A stretch of DNA of 64,000 nucleotides, from positions 12,593,720 through 12,657,719 of the forward strand of contig CM064571.1 of NCBI GenBank assembly GCA_032716605.1, written 5' to 3'. Numbering within the stretch: the stretch's first letter is position 1; the number at the start of each line of letters is the position of its first letter. The position numbers and the translations under genes are program-made. The stretch is from Paralithodes platypus. Its lineage: Eukaryota > Arthropoda > Malacostraca > Decapoda > Lithodidae. Below, one piece after another: positions 10,419 through 21,620 of this stretch. Below the pieces are notes generated by a model. That model was not told the origin of the DNA, ran no database searches, and saw nothing but the letters and a program-made list of their open reading frames with translations.

Positions 10419-12744
10419 GCTTATACTGTAAATATGTTCTCTCCTTTGGGCTCCAACGACCATAAACTTATTTCTGTCACCTCTTCTATCTCTCCGGTAC
10501 GGCCACCCGATCATCCCAGCCGGCAGCGATTGTGGCACTTTGGCGCTGCCGACTGGGTGGCTCTTTAGCAGTACTTCTTTGATTTCCCATGGAATTACTT
10601 TTGCTTCCGTGGCCGGGGACCCTCGGAGAGTGCTGAATGCATTACCGAGGTAATCTTCTCAGGCATGGAAGCATACATTCCATTTTCTTTCTCTCAGTCT
10701 AATGCAAACAAATCTTGGTTTACTCACGCTTGCTCTACTGCTGTCTGCAATATGTAGGAAACATTCTAACGGTACCGTCGCCTTCAAACTCATGAATCTC
10801 ATACTTCCTATGTTTCTGCCCGGAATCAAGCCAAATCTGTTCTTTGCCTCGCCAAGCATTCTTTCATCAATAATAAATGAACTATCCAACTCTAGCTCTT
10901 CCCAAGCTTTCGGGCATCTAGCTTCTCCAAAACTTCTCCAACAATGTTTATTCTTTATCTTTCCCTCCTCTTTTCCACTTTGACGGGTCTACCGTCACTT
11001 CTTCCTCTGACAAAGCTGAACTCTTCGCTAACACTTTCGCTAAAAATCCCCTTTGGATAATTCTGGTGTTATTCCTCCCTCTCTCCTACTTATCCCTAAC
11101 ATCATAATCTCTTCCAAGGATGTACTTTCTACCCTCTCTGGGCTTAATACTAAGAAGGCGTACAGACCGGACAGTGTTCCTCTTGTTGTACTAAAAAACT
11201 GTGCTTCTATGCTGACTCCCTGCCTTGGCAAACTCTTCCTTTTATGTTTCTCTTCTAGCGTCTGCCCTTCTTACTGGAAGTTTGCTCTCATTCAACCTGT
11301 CCCAAAGAAGGGTGACCGCTCTCAACCCTCCAACTATCGTCCAATCGCTCTCATTTCTTGCATATCTTAAGTTTTTTTAAACTATTCTTACCTCCAAATT
11401 TCTTAAGCATTTACCTTCCCATAACCTACTCTCAGACTGCCAGTACGAATTCCTTAAGGGCCGCTCTTCTAGTGATCTTCTTTCTTAACTTACTAACTCT
11501 TGGTTATCCTCCATTCGGGACTTCATTGAGATTTTTTTCTGTTGAGCTAGACATATCGAAGGCCTTCGATAGAGTCTGGCACAAATCCCTTATTTCCAAA
11601 CTACCCTCCTACGGTTTCTATCCCTCCATCTGTGCCTTTGTCTCTAATTTCCTTTCCGGCCGTTCCATAGCTGCGGTTGTGGACGGCCACTGTTCACTTC
11701 CTCAACCTATCAATTCTGGTGTTCTTCAGGGTTCTGTCCTATCTCCAATTCTCTTCCTATTATTCATTAACAACCTTCTCAACTGCATCTCTAGCCCCAT
11801 TCACTCATATGCTGACGAATCTAGATTTCACTATTCAACTAACCTTCCACAACACCATTCACAGCAGGAACTAAAAGACTCATGTAAGGAGTCCTTAAAA
11901 CACCTACCTTCTGATCTCTCTACTATCTCTAATTGGGGCAGAGAAAACCTTGTTACTTTCAATGCTTCCAAAACTCAATTTCTCCATCTGTCTGCTTGTC
12001 GCCCCTTTCCAGAAAACTATGACCTACTCTTCAACAACATACAAATTAACCCTTTATCTTCTCTTAATATTTTCGGTGTCTCTTTTTCTTCTGATCACTC
12101 TTAGAAAGATCATATTACCACTCTTGCTAAAACAGCTTCCCAGAAGCTGGGTGTGCTCAACCCCTTCCAGGGGTTCTTTACCCCTGGGCAGCTTCTATCT
12201 CTGTACAGCGGCACAGTGTGTCCATGTATTGAGTATTGTTCACACGTGTCGGGAGGATCCTCTCAGACAGCACTTCTAGACAAAGCAGAAAAGAAAGCTT
12301 TCCGTCTCATTAACTCATGTCCACTCACCAATTCTCTCTCTCTTCAGCGCAGTATTGCATCTCTCTCACTATTCTACCGCTATTACAATAATCAGTGTTC
12401 CTCAGAGCTCTCTCCGTGTATACCACCCCCTCTTCGTAGAGCACGTAGCACCCGTCTTGCTACACAATCCCACCCCTACTCTGTGCAACTCTCCAACCCA
12501 AGAGTAAAACGTTATTCTCCAATCTTTCTTCTATTCAATAGCTGAGCTCTGAAACTCTCTCCCAGATTCAGTCTTTCCCTCTTCCTATGACTTAAATTGC
12601 TTCAAACTTCTTGTGTCCAGGCATTTTGGCTCGAACATTCCTTGATTTTGGCACTGTCACTCTTTCAACTCTGGGGGAGGCACTCGCCACAGGTAGTTCT
12701 GCCTTTTGTGTCCCTCACTCACAAAAAAATAAAATAAAAAAGAA
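10419..12744 (+). mobile_element. J-family LINE copy 2, degenerate
   Basis: Plus strand. It begins within the endonuclease (SPLGSNDHKLISV near 10440) and proceeds through RT: PVPKKGDRSQPSNYRPIALI (about 11300-11350), VELDISKAFDRVWH (11548), GVLQGSVLSPILF (11720), YADES in place of YADD (11808), and the thumb to about 12545. Several stops and frameshifts (near 10760, 11370, 12105, 12545) break it. It ends in a conserved 3' UTR and an A-rich tail at 12720-12744. The catalytic change and breaks make it inactive. Confidence 0.8.
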
Positions 12745-13030
12745 AAGAAGAAAGATTGGGAGTATCGTTTCACTCTTGGGCTGTAGTGTTGCACAGAGTA
12801 GGGGTGGGATTGTGTTGCAAGATGGGTAACCTACGTAGAGGAGGAGGTATACACTGGGAGAGCTCTGAGGAGCACTGATTATTGTAGTAGCTATAGAATA
12901 GTGAGAGAGATGCAACATTGCGGCAAAGAGAGAGAGATTGCAGAGAGTTGGTGAGTGGGTGGGAATTAGTGATACGAAAGGCCTTCCTTTCTACTTTGTC
13001 TAGGAGTACGGTGTGAGAGGATCCTCCCCA
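12745..13030 (-). mobile_element. J-family LINE copy 3, C-terminal fragment
   Basis: Minus strand 13033-12770 reads the RT C-terminus (KVERKAFRITNSHPLTNSLQ, ASLSLFYSYYNNQCSSELSQ). It lies tail-to-tail with copy 2, making a local inverted pair. No tail or 3' UTR is kept. Confidence 0.8.
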
Positions 13031-15742
13031 CATTCTCTTTCTCTCAGACTAATGCTAAAAAATCTTGATTTACTCACGCCTGTTCTACTGCTGTCCGCAA
13101 TAAGGAGGAAGCATTCAAACGGTACCGACGCCTTAAAACTCAAGACTCTCATTCTTCCTATGTTTCTGCCCGGAATCAAGCCAAATCTGTTCTTCGACTT
13201 GCCAAAGCACTCTTTCATCAATAATAAATGCACTGAACTATCCAACTCTAGCTCTTCCCAAGCTTTCTGGCATCTAGCCAAAAACCTCTCCAACAATTTC
13301 TCTTCCTCGTCTTTCCCTCCACTTTCCCACTCTGATGGCACAATCATCACTTCTTCCTCTGACAAAGCTAAACTCATCGCTCAAACTTTTGCTAGAAACT
13401 CCACCTTGGATGATTCCGGTGCTATACCTCCCTCTCCACCCTCCTCTCTCTTACTTATGCCTAATATCCTAATCTCTTCTAAAGATGTACTTTCTACCCT
13501 CTCTGGGCTTAATACTAAGAAGGCGTACAGTCCGGACGGTGTTCCTACTGTTGTATTAAAAAACTGTGCTTCCATGCTGACTCCCTGCCTAGGCAAACTC
13601 TTTCATCTCTGTCTATCCTCTAACGCCTTCCCTTCATGCTGGAAGTTTGCTCTCATTCAACCTGTCCCAAAGAAGGGTGACTGCTCTCAACCCTCCAACT
13701 ATCGTCCAATTGCTCTCATCTCTTGTATTTCTAAAGTTTTTGAAAGTATTGCTGCTTCCAAATTTCTTAAGCATTTCTCTTCTCATAATCTGCCCTCAGA
13801 TCGCCAGTATGGCTTCCTTAAGGGTCGCTCTACTGGTGATCTTCTTTCATATCTTACTAACTCTTGGCCATCCTCCTTTTGGGACTTCGGTGAGACTTTT
13901 TCTATTGCACTAGACATTTCGAAAGCCTTCGATAGAGTCTGGCACAGATCTTCAATTTCTTAACCTGACAAGCGCGATATAGACCTAGGTGCTAGGGTAG
14001 TTATTTGTGCATTTCTAGCCCTGGATTCTGACAGAATTAGTTATATTTACAATATAAAGCACTATTTGTTTTCGGTATGCTTTTATTTTACATATATGAT
14101 GTATATATGAACCTTCAAGAGTGCTAAAATAAGTGGGAAAAGCATTTGGGTGGTGAAAAACGAAGATATTGGCCACCCGGTCATAATCTCAGGCGAGAGA
14201 GAGCCACAGGCAGCCCTCCCCTCTCGCTGTCTGGGAGTCAACTGAGACGAGCGGGGCGGTGTGTGCCGGTGTCTGGGTGTTGCATAACGATCTTTTATGC
14301 AACCCACTTGTGCTACATTATCGCGGGAGAGAAAAATAACCGATAAATGATGATAATAAGAGGAAAAATAGGTGATAATTGAGGAGGGGGGGAGGGGGGA
14401 ATAAGGTGGGGAAGGAGGGGAGGGGGAGGGGTGAGAAACACATGGATGAGTACTAGAGGGGAATTATCTCACCTAGAGACAAAATCCTTTGTTTTGATAG
14501 GCCCTTTTTTTTTTTGGGTTTTTTTATGGTCTTGCTTCCGTGAGGCCTATCGCGTTCCCTATAGGAAGCCTTCCGTGAGGCCTATCGCGCTTGCCGGGTT
14601 AACTACCCTCCTTCGGTTTCTATCACTCCATCTGTGCCTTTGTCTCTAATTTCCTCTCCGGCCGTTCCATAGCTGCGGTTGTGGATGGCCATCGCTCACT
14701 TCCTCACCCTATAAACTCCGGTGTTCCTCAGGGCTCTGTCCTATCTCCTATTCTTTTTCTAATTTTTATAAATGACCTTCTCAACTGTACCTCAACTCCC
14801 ATCCATTCATACGCAGACCTCAACCTCAACCTCACACTACTCCATTAGTTTTTCAGAATGCCCAAACCAGCAATTCCTAAACGACAAACGGAATGAAGCC
14901 ATAGAACACTTAAATTCTGATCTAACTACTATCTCCAATTGGGGCAGAGAAAACCTTGTTACCTTTAATGCTTCCAAAACCCAATTTCTCCATCTATCTA
15001 CCCGTCAGGAACTCCCTGCGGACTATCCCTTATTCTTCAACAATACAAAAATCAATTCTGCAGCTTCTCTCAAAGTTCTTGGTGTCTCTTTTTCTTCTGC
15101 TCTCAGGTGGAAGGACCATATTACCAGTCTTGCTAAGGCAGCCTCCCAGAAGCTGGGTGTGTTCAACCGCCTTAGGGGGGTTCTTTAGCCCTGCACAGCT
15201 TCTTGCTCTGTACAAGGGCATAGTGCATTCTGGTATTGATATTGTTCACATGTGTGGGGAGGTTCCTCTCACATCGCTCTCCTAGACAAAATTGAAAGGA
15301 AGGCCTTTCGTATCATTAACTCCCGTCCACTCACCAACTCTCTGCAATCATTCTCTCTTCGCCGCAATGTTGCATCTCTCTCGCTATTCTATCGCTACTA
15401 TAATAATCAGTGTTCCTCAGAGCTTTCCCAGTGTATACCACCTCCTTTACGTAGGGCACGTGGTACCCGTCTTGCAACACAATCCCACCCCTACTCTGTG
15501 CAACTCTCCAACCCAAGAGTGAAACGTTACTCTCAGTCTTTCTTATATTCAACAGCTGAGCTCTGGAACTCTCTCCCAGAATCCTATGACTTAAATTGCT
15601 TCAAACTCTGTGTGTCCAGGCATTTTGGCTCGAACGTCCCTTGATTTTGGCCCTGTCACTCTTTCAACTTTGGGGTAGGCACTCGCTATAGGCAGTTCTG
15701 CCTTTTGCCTCCCTCACTCACATAAAAAAAAAAAAAAAAAAA
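13031..15742 (+). mobile_element. J-family LINE copy 4, split by a MITE
   Basis: Plus strand. 13031-13959 holds the end of the endonuclease linker and RT up to LDISKAFDRVWHRSSIS (open frame 13013-13963). The MITE at 13960-14602 intervenes. RT resumes at 14603 (CAFVSNFLSGRSIAAVVDGH, GVPQGSVLSPILF near 14721), loses frame at the YADD position (reads YADL near 14811), and continues through the thumb to 15644. A conserved 3' UTR and a run of about 19 A at 15724-15742 follow. Broken by the MITE plus at least two frameshifts. Confidence 0.85.
13960..14602 (+). mobile_element. TTAA-flanked MITE (family 2) inside J copy 4
   Basis: 643 bp between TTAA 13960-13963 and 14599-14602. Left terminus TTAACCTGACAAGCGCGATA and right terminus (reverse) TTAACCCGGCAAGCGCGATA agree at 18 of 20 bases. 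The word CCGTGAGGCCTATCGCG occurs twice near the right end. Interior contains a G-run block (14380-14432) that could form quadruplexes. Related J copies (for example 57010, 62835 on the minus strand) read across the site without it. No coding capacity. Confidence 0.88.
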
Positions 15743-15745
15743 CGC

Positions 15746-17378
15746 AAACAATACTCAATACAAAGACGCACTGTGCCCCTGTACAGAGCAAGAAGCTGTG
15801 CAGGGGTAAAGAACCCCTTGAGGTGGTTCAGCACACCCAGCTTCTGGGAGGCTGCTTTAGCAAGACTGGTATTATGGTCCTTCCAAGTGAGAGCAGATGA
15901 AAAAGAGACACCAAGAATATTGAGAGAAGATGAAGGACTGATTTTTGTATTGTTGAAGAATAAGGGATAGTCCGCTGGGAGTTCCGGATGGGTAGATAGA
16001 TGGAGAAATTGGGTTTTGAAAGCATTAAAGGAAACAAGGATTTCTCTGCCCCAATTGGAAATAGCAGCGAGATCAGAAGATAAGTGTTGTATGGCTTCAC
16101 TACGTTTGTCTTGGAGGGATTGCTGACTGGGGCGTTCTGGAAAACTAATTGAGTAGCTTCAGGTAGAGTCGTCTGTGTATGAATGGATGGGACTGGTGGT
16201 ATAGTTGAGAAGATCATTTATGAAAAATAGAAAGAGAATAGGAGATAGGACAGAGCCCTGACCAACACCAGAGTTGATAGGATGAGGAAGGGAGCGATGG
16301 CTATCCACAACCGCAGCTATGGAACGGCCGGAAAGGAAATTAGAGACAAAGGCACAGATGGAGGGATAGAAACTGAAGGAGGGTAGTTTAGAAATTAAAG
16401 ATTTGTGCCAGACTGTATCGAAGACATTCGATATGTCTACTGCAATACAAAAGGTCTCACCGAAGTCCCGAAAGGAGGATGACCAAGAGTTAGTAAGATA
16501 TGAAAGAAGATCACCAGTAGAGCGACCCATGAGGAACCCATACTGGCGATCTGAGAGTAGATTATGAGAAGAGAAATGCTTAAGAAATTTGGAAGCAAGA
16601 ATAGTTTAAAAAACTTTGGAGATACAAGAGATGAGAGCAATTGGACGATAGTTGGAGGGTTGAGAGCGGTCACCCTTCTATAGGACAGGTTGAATGAGAG
16701 CAAACTTCCAGCATGAAGGGAAGACATTAGAGGAGAGACAGAGACGAAAGAGTTTGCCTAGGCAGGGAGTCAGCACGGAAGCACAGTTTTTTAGTACAAC
16801 AGGAGGAACACCGTCCGGACCGTACACCTTATTAGTATTAAGCCCAGAGAAGGTAGAAAGTACATCTTTAGAAGAGATTAGGATATTAGGCATAAGTAGG
16901 GAAGAGGGGGATGGAGAGGGAGGAATAGCACCGGAATCATCTACGGTGGAGTTTCTAGCAAAAGTTTGAGCGAAGAGTTCAGCTTTGTCATAGGAAGAAG
17001 GGATGGTTGTGCCATCAGAGTGGAAAAGGGGAGGGAAAGACGAGGAAGAAAAATTGTTGGAGAGGTTTTTGGCTAGATGCAAGAAAACTTGGGAAGAGCT
17101 AGAGTTGGATAGTTCATTGCATTTATTATTGATGAAAGAGTGTTTGGCAATTCGAAGAACAGATTTGGCTTGATTCCGGGCAGAAACATAGGAAGAATGA
17201 TATTCTTGAGTTTTAAGGCGTCGGTACTGTTTGCATGCTTCCTCCTTGTTGCGGACAGCAGTAGAACAGGAGTGAGTAAACCAAGATTTGTTTGCACTAG
17301 ACTGAGAGAAAGAAAATGGAATGTATGCTTCCATGCCCGATAGGATTACCTCGGCAATGCGTTCAGCACTCTCCAAGG
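15746..17378 (-). mobile_element. J-family LINE copy 5, truncated at both ends
   Basis: Minus strand 17376-16678 is one open frame from the end of the endonuclease ([12 protein letters not shown]) through the RT N-terminus; 16530-16159 continues with GETFCIAVDISNVFDTVWH, GVGQGSVLSPILF and YTDDST in place of YADD, and the rest reaches 15828. Stop/frameshift at about 16680. It faces copy 4, again giving an inverted pair. No 3' tail remains. Confidence 0.82.
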
Positions 17379-17384
17379 GTACTT

Positions 17385-17481
17385 GGAGAGTATATATCTA
17401 TATATATATGTTTGTATGTATGTATATACTCAGGCACATATCCCATTGCTGGGGGTGGCAGACTCGAGACAGAGCCCGAAC

Positions 17482-17532
<51 letters not shown>

Positions 17533-17591
17533 ATCTATATCTATATATATATTTATACAGTATATACAGTATACTGTATATATATACATAT
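17385..17591. repeat. TA-rich satellite with an embedded unknown repeat
   Basis: TA dinucleotides at 17396-17412 and 17484-17575, with TACAGTATA variants. The segment 17404-17480 (containing TACTCAGGCACATA and GCTGGGGGTGGC) recurs at about 58345-58425, so it is a dispersed repeat. Confidence 0.85.
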
Positions 17592-17886
17592 TGTGACGTT
17601 AACCACTCCGTTAGAACCGCATGGCTTGTCCTACAGTGACTCGCTAGGATCGCCAGGGCAGTGGATGTGGCTACAGTTGATGTATTGTTGTGTGCTTTAT
17701 TTCATATGAAAGCTCGTGTCATGGGCAGTCCAGAAAGGCTCTTTGTTTTCACCCATGTCAAGGCTTTATATATTTAATTGCAAAGTATATGTTTTATCAT
17801 TAAGTAGTAATGATAGGATTTGAGAGAGAGAGAGAGAGAGAGTAGAACAGAGTGTGGGGAGGCGCGCAGTGTTTTGCTATACTCGA

Positions 17887-17954
17887 TGACGTCATAGCTG
17901 GCTGGCCTCGTGGGGATTCGTTGAAGGAGTTTTTTACCATGCTTGGTGACGTCA
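17887..17954 (+). promoter_or_regulatory. paired CRE-type sites in the solo LTR
   Basis: The palindrome TGACGTCA occurs at 17887-17894 and 17947-17954, exactly 60 bases apart, each followed by a TGGCT(G/A)GC word. A TATA-like stretch lies about 75 bases further. In the Gypsy-2 LTRs a single degenerate copy (GTGACGT) is kept next to an ATTGGC CCAAT-type box. This fits a U3 enhancer; activity is inference. Confidence 0.45.
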
Positions 17955-18753
17955 TGTTTGGCTAGCTTATTTAGCATTGGCTAGAGGACTTGTTACCGAT
18001 TTTCTACGCGGTTCGAGCTAGTGCTAGCATATATACAGCTTCCTCGCCACTCTCTCCCTCAGATCTGGTTTCTAGAACGCATCTCTCTTATCCCTTTGAT
18101 ACCTGTCCCCCTCTCTACACCTGAGAACCTTTTCCTCTGCCTATCTCTCTCATTTTTCATATCTTTCACCACCTTTTATTAATATTATACCCCCTCTGGT
18201 TAACTCTGCATAATCAGCTTCATCCTGGCCAGTTGTATTGTGCGTTAAGGTCTTATATAACCCATGTATGTTAGTTGTTAAGATAAGTTGATCACGAAGC
18301 ATTGGTTGGCATTCATATTGTTCAGTACCGCTTCCTATAATTATTAGTGTTCTGCTAGATTAGATAATGCTAGACTAGGAGTCTGATACTATAAGGTATT
18401 GTTTCCGATGAGTGCTGGCTTTAGTTAAAAGCTGCATGACATACCTGATAACTGGAGTTGATTGGGTAAGTTCTAGTCTGTGTGCCATTGAGAATAGAGC
18501 ATGCACAAATGAGGGCTTTTTGCCTATACCATTCTGCACTGTTCTAAGCTTGTTGTTTGTCTTTGAGGTACGCCAGGAGAACGCTTAATACTTCGGTATT
18601 AAGGTTTCTCAAGAGAGCTACCCTTCATTATAACGTAATATTTGACGCACAGACTTGAGATTTGCACTAGGCTATGCGGCATGCCATGCGCACCAGTATC
18701 TCGTATCATTGACTCTAGCTAGACTTTATCAGTCACAGTAGACATTAAGTATA

Positions 18754-19241
18754 TTAACACCTTACGAGCGGCCTATGCGGTTTATTTATATGTACCGCCC
18801 AGCGGGGTGTTTTTAGCCAAAATAGGGCTGTTTACGTGATCATTTTCATGCCTAAATAAGACCCAGAACGTAAAACAAGTATCTATCCCTGAAAGGGCAT
18901 AAACAGAGCTTTCGAATGACACCATAACGATCCTTTTATGATGGCTAGTTTTCTTGCAATAACCGTGCAACGCGAGTGCAAAAAGCATGTAATTAGGCAC
19001 TTTCCCCATACAATTCCGTATATAGCGATTGAGAGAGGGAGGGAGGAGGTGGGATTCGTGTCAGTAGGTTCGCCGCGGTGGTCTGGAGCAGTCATACGCT
19101 CGCTACTCTCCTGCCACCACTTGTCTCTCTCTCTCAGCAACATTACGTGCTGAAATTGCCACACGACCTATGTCGAGCGCCGCCACATAGTCCAGCTTTA
19201 TTTAACTCGACTTATGTTGCTCGCCGCTAATTAAGGGTTAA
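18754..19241 (+). mobile_element. 488-bp TTAA-flanked MITE (family 3), copy 1
   Basis: TTAA at both ends (18754-18757, 19238-19241). Termini are imperfect inverted repeats: TTAACACCTTACGAGCGGC and, reversed, TTAACCCTTAATTAGCGGC. The interior is strongly conserved in copies at 20259-20746 and 48997-49484, all exactly 488 bp. Open frames of 71-93 codons recur in all copies only because the DNA does; nothing in them resembles a known protein. Confidence 0.85.
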
Positions 19242-19880
19242 ACCAATTACTCTTTTTTATGCATACCCGTTTATGATTACACAAGCATTTCGCAGCCTAG
19301 TTTGATGTATTGAGACACAAACGACATAGGCTCTTTTTGTTGATAGGAATACTGCAATACATTATTGTTGTGGCGTTTAGGATATTCTTGGCTCCGACTG
19401 CATTATATCTCCTGCCTTTTTGTGTGCATAGCCTGCACGAGCCTTGTTCCGCTGCCTCCCTTTTTGGGTTCCATTTCCGATTCGAGCATCTTGATAGCAT
19501 CTAACATTTAAAGAAGATTCCTTGTTGGTGTTGAAGGACTTTAGTGCACTTTCTTTCATGCAGGAGTGCCTGACATTTATTGATTAAAGTAACGTAACCT
19601 GTAACTTCCCTTACCACCTTACTTTGCATACCATAACCAAGCACCTTCGGTTATAGGTAGTAATAGGCTGTTTTCACATAACAGTAAGCCTAGAGTAGAT
19701 GCACATTTATTGAGAGTTTAATAACCTACTATTGCATATAGAACTCTGGAGAGTATTTGTGTTCTTTGTTCACTGGGAATATACATCAGAGGTTGGATCT
19801 AGCGCTTTCCGTTGTAGCATTTATGCCATTACTAGTCCAATGAATAAGAGCCCTGATATATTTAATCCTCAGTCGTAACA

Positions 19881-19942
19881 ATATATATACATACTGTATA
19901 TATATTCATATATATACAGGTATATATATATATATACTGTAA

Positions 19943-19981
<39 letters not shown>
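19881..19981. repeat. TA dinucleotide array
   Basis: TA repeats with TACTGTATA and TACAGG interruptions between the solo LTR end and the SINE tail. It is the likely pre-insertion context of the solo LTR. Confidence 0.95.
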
Positions 19982-19985
<4 letters not shown>

Positions 19986-20120
19986 ATGTTCTATCCAACA
20001 ACCAACTCTACTTCTAAAATCGATTAATGAAATATTACAAACACATGTGGCAGTCCGTGGATTCGAACCCAGGACGCTCACACCAAAAATCAACACCTTA
20101 TGCATTGCGCCACGAAAACA
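19981..20120 (-). mobile_element. tRNA-derived SINE
   Basis: On the minus strand a tRNA-like head shows an A box TGGCGCAATGC (20102-20112) and a perfect B box GGTTCGAATCC (20059-20069), spaced as in a tRNA. The acceptor stem does not pair, so it is not a working tRNA gene. A 65-base body and a (TA)n tail follow. A 35-base piece of the body recurs at 20786-20820, again next to a TA array. Confidence 0.75.
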
Positions 20121-20258
20121 GTTAAAGAATGGTGGACACTGCCTACGATTTATTATGCAACTTCAAATCCTGCATATCAATCTAAGCATGTACACACATC
20201 CCAACTGCAACTCACGTACTCTATGCATATGTGAAGGGAAAGAGCAATTAATGGGGCC

Positions 20259-20746
20259 TTAACCCCTAAAAGTCGGGGCGCAACATAAGTCGTATTTAAT
20301 AAAGCTGGACTATGTGGCGGCGCTCGACATAGGTCGAGTGGCAATTTCAGCACGTAATGTTGCTGAGAGAGAGAGACAAGTGGTGGCAGGAGACTAGCGA
20401 GCGTATGACTGCTCCAGACCACCGCGGCGAACCTACTGACACGAATCTCAGCTCCCTCCTCCCTCTCTCACTCGCTACATACTGAATTGTATGGGGAAAG
20501 TACCGAATTACATGCTTTTTGCACTCGCGTTGCACGGTTATTGCAAGAGATCTAGCCATCATAAAAGGATCGTTATGGTGTCATTCGAAAGCTCTGTTTA
20601 TGCCCTTTCAGGGATAGATACTTGTTTTACGTTCTGGGTCTTATTTAGGCATGAAAATGATCACGTAAACAGCCCTATTTTGGCTAAAAACACCCCGCTG
20701 GGCGGTACATATAAATAAACCGCATAGGCCGCTCTTAAGGTGTTAA
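20259..20746 (-). mobile_element. 488-bp TTAA-flanked MITE (family 3), copy 2
   Basis: Inverted relative to copy 1. TTAA at 20259-20262 and 20743-20746. The left end here reads TTAACCCCTAAAAGTCGGGGCGC, differing from the other copies near the terminus, while the interior is nearly identical. Confidence 0.85.
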
Positions 20747-20785
20747 CCACTAGGGAAGTCCTCTCGATCAATTACTCCTGAACCA

Positions 20786-21046
<261 letters not shown>

Positions 21047-21407
21047 GCAAAATTTTGTGGTTGACAGTGTCAACAGCTTTACTAAAGTCCGTCCAAAAAT
21101 AACCCGATTACATTATTTCCTGAATCAAGAGCTTCTGAAATTTTGTCAATCAACATTATTGATGCTAAATTAGCATTACATTTCTTTCAGAATACAAATT
21201 GTTATTTATAAAGTAGTATATACAGTACTTGGAATTAAAGACATCAACCTAGCATACATTATTCGCTCAAATATTTTCGAGAAAAGGGACAATATTGAAA
21301 GTGGACGATAATTATTTATTAGAGTTGCATCATTGTTTATATAAAAAGGTATTGCATTAGCAATATTAAGTTAATTTGGGAAATTCCTTCGGTCATGGAT
21401 ATCTTAA
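21047..21407 (-). mobile_element. decayed CR1/L2-like LINE fragment
   Basis: Minus strand translation gives NNYRPLSILSLFSKIFERIM and, further on, a broken motif A (LFLDGL..AVDTVNHKIL). Stops and shifts are frequent. Only the RT fingers and early palm are represented. Confidence 0.65.
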
Positions 21408-21620
21408 TTACCCCTTTCAGTACCGTTGCCGTCCTTTTAACTTTATTTTTGGCAACTATTAGACGATTTCATTCAGCATAAATAGGTCTGCCAGCATTAA
21501 CAAGCTTCAATCTATCTCAATTTATCCTTTTCACTACCACAGATCCTTCTTAAACTGGATACAATCGTCCAATTATAGCTAGAAAAAAAATAATAAGATG
21601 TCGCTAGTACAGAAAGGGTT
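21408..21620. mobile_element. small TTAACCC-type MITE, degenerate
   Basis: Ends TTACCCCTTTCAGTACCG and, reversed, AACCCTTTCTGTACTAGCG form an inverted repeat of the family seen at 29542, 30787-30911 and 30942. It lies exactly between two LINE fragments. Confidence 0.5.

Larger units (their letters stand above)
17592..19880 (+). repeat. solo LTR of the Gypsy-2 family, holding a MITE
   Basis: Starts TGTGACGTTAACC and ends CAGTCGTAACA, the same termini as the Gypsy-2 LTRs read on their coding strand. Without the 488-bp MITE its length is about 1.8 kb, as in the other LTRs. The last 100 bases resemble the Gypsy-2a LTR end (GGATCTAGCG, CCGTTGT, TTACTAGTCCAAT). ATAT flanks both ends, consistent with a 4-bp target duplication inside the TA array, and no internal retroelement region is attached. 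Candidate promoter parts: two TGACGTCA sites and CATATATACAG at 18026-18036. Confidence 0.75.

Noticed and set aside
18938..19153. Conserved 71-codon protein in family-3 MITEs
   Set aside because: The frame is conserved only because the three DNA copies are nearly identical; there is no sign of codon-level selection that I can see.
20047..20118. Functional tRNA gene on the minus strand
   Set aside because: The A and B boxes fit but the acceptor stem does not pair and a SINE body with a TA tail follows.
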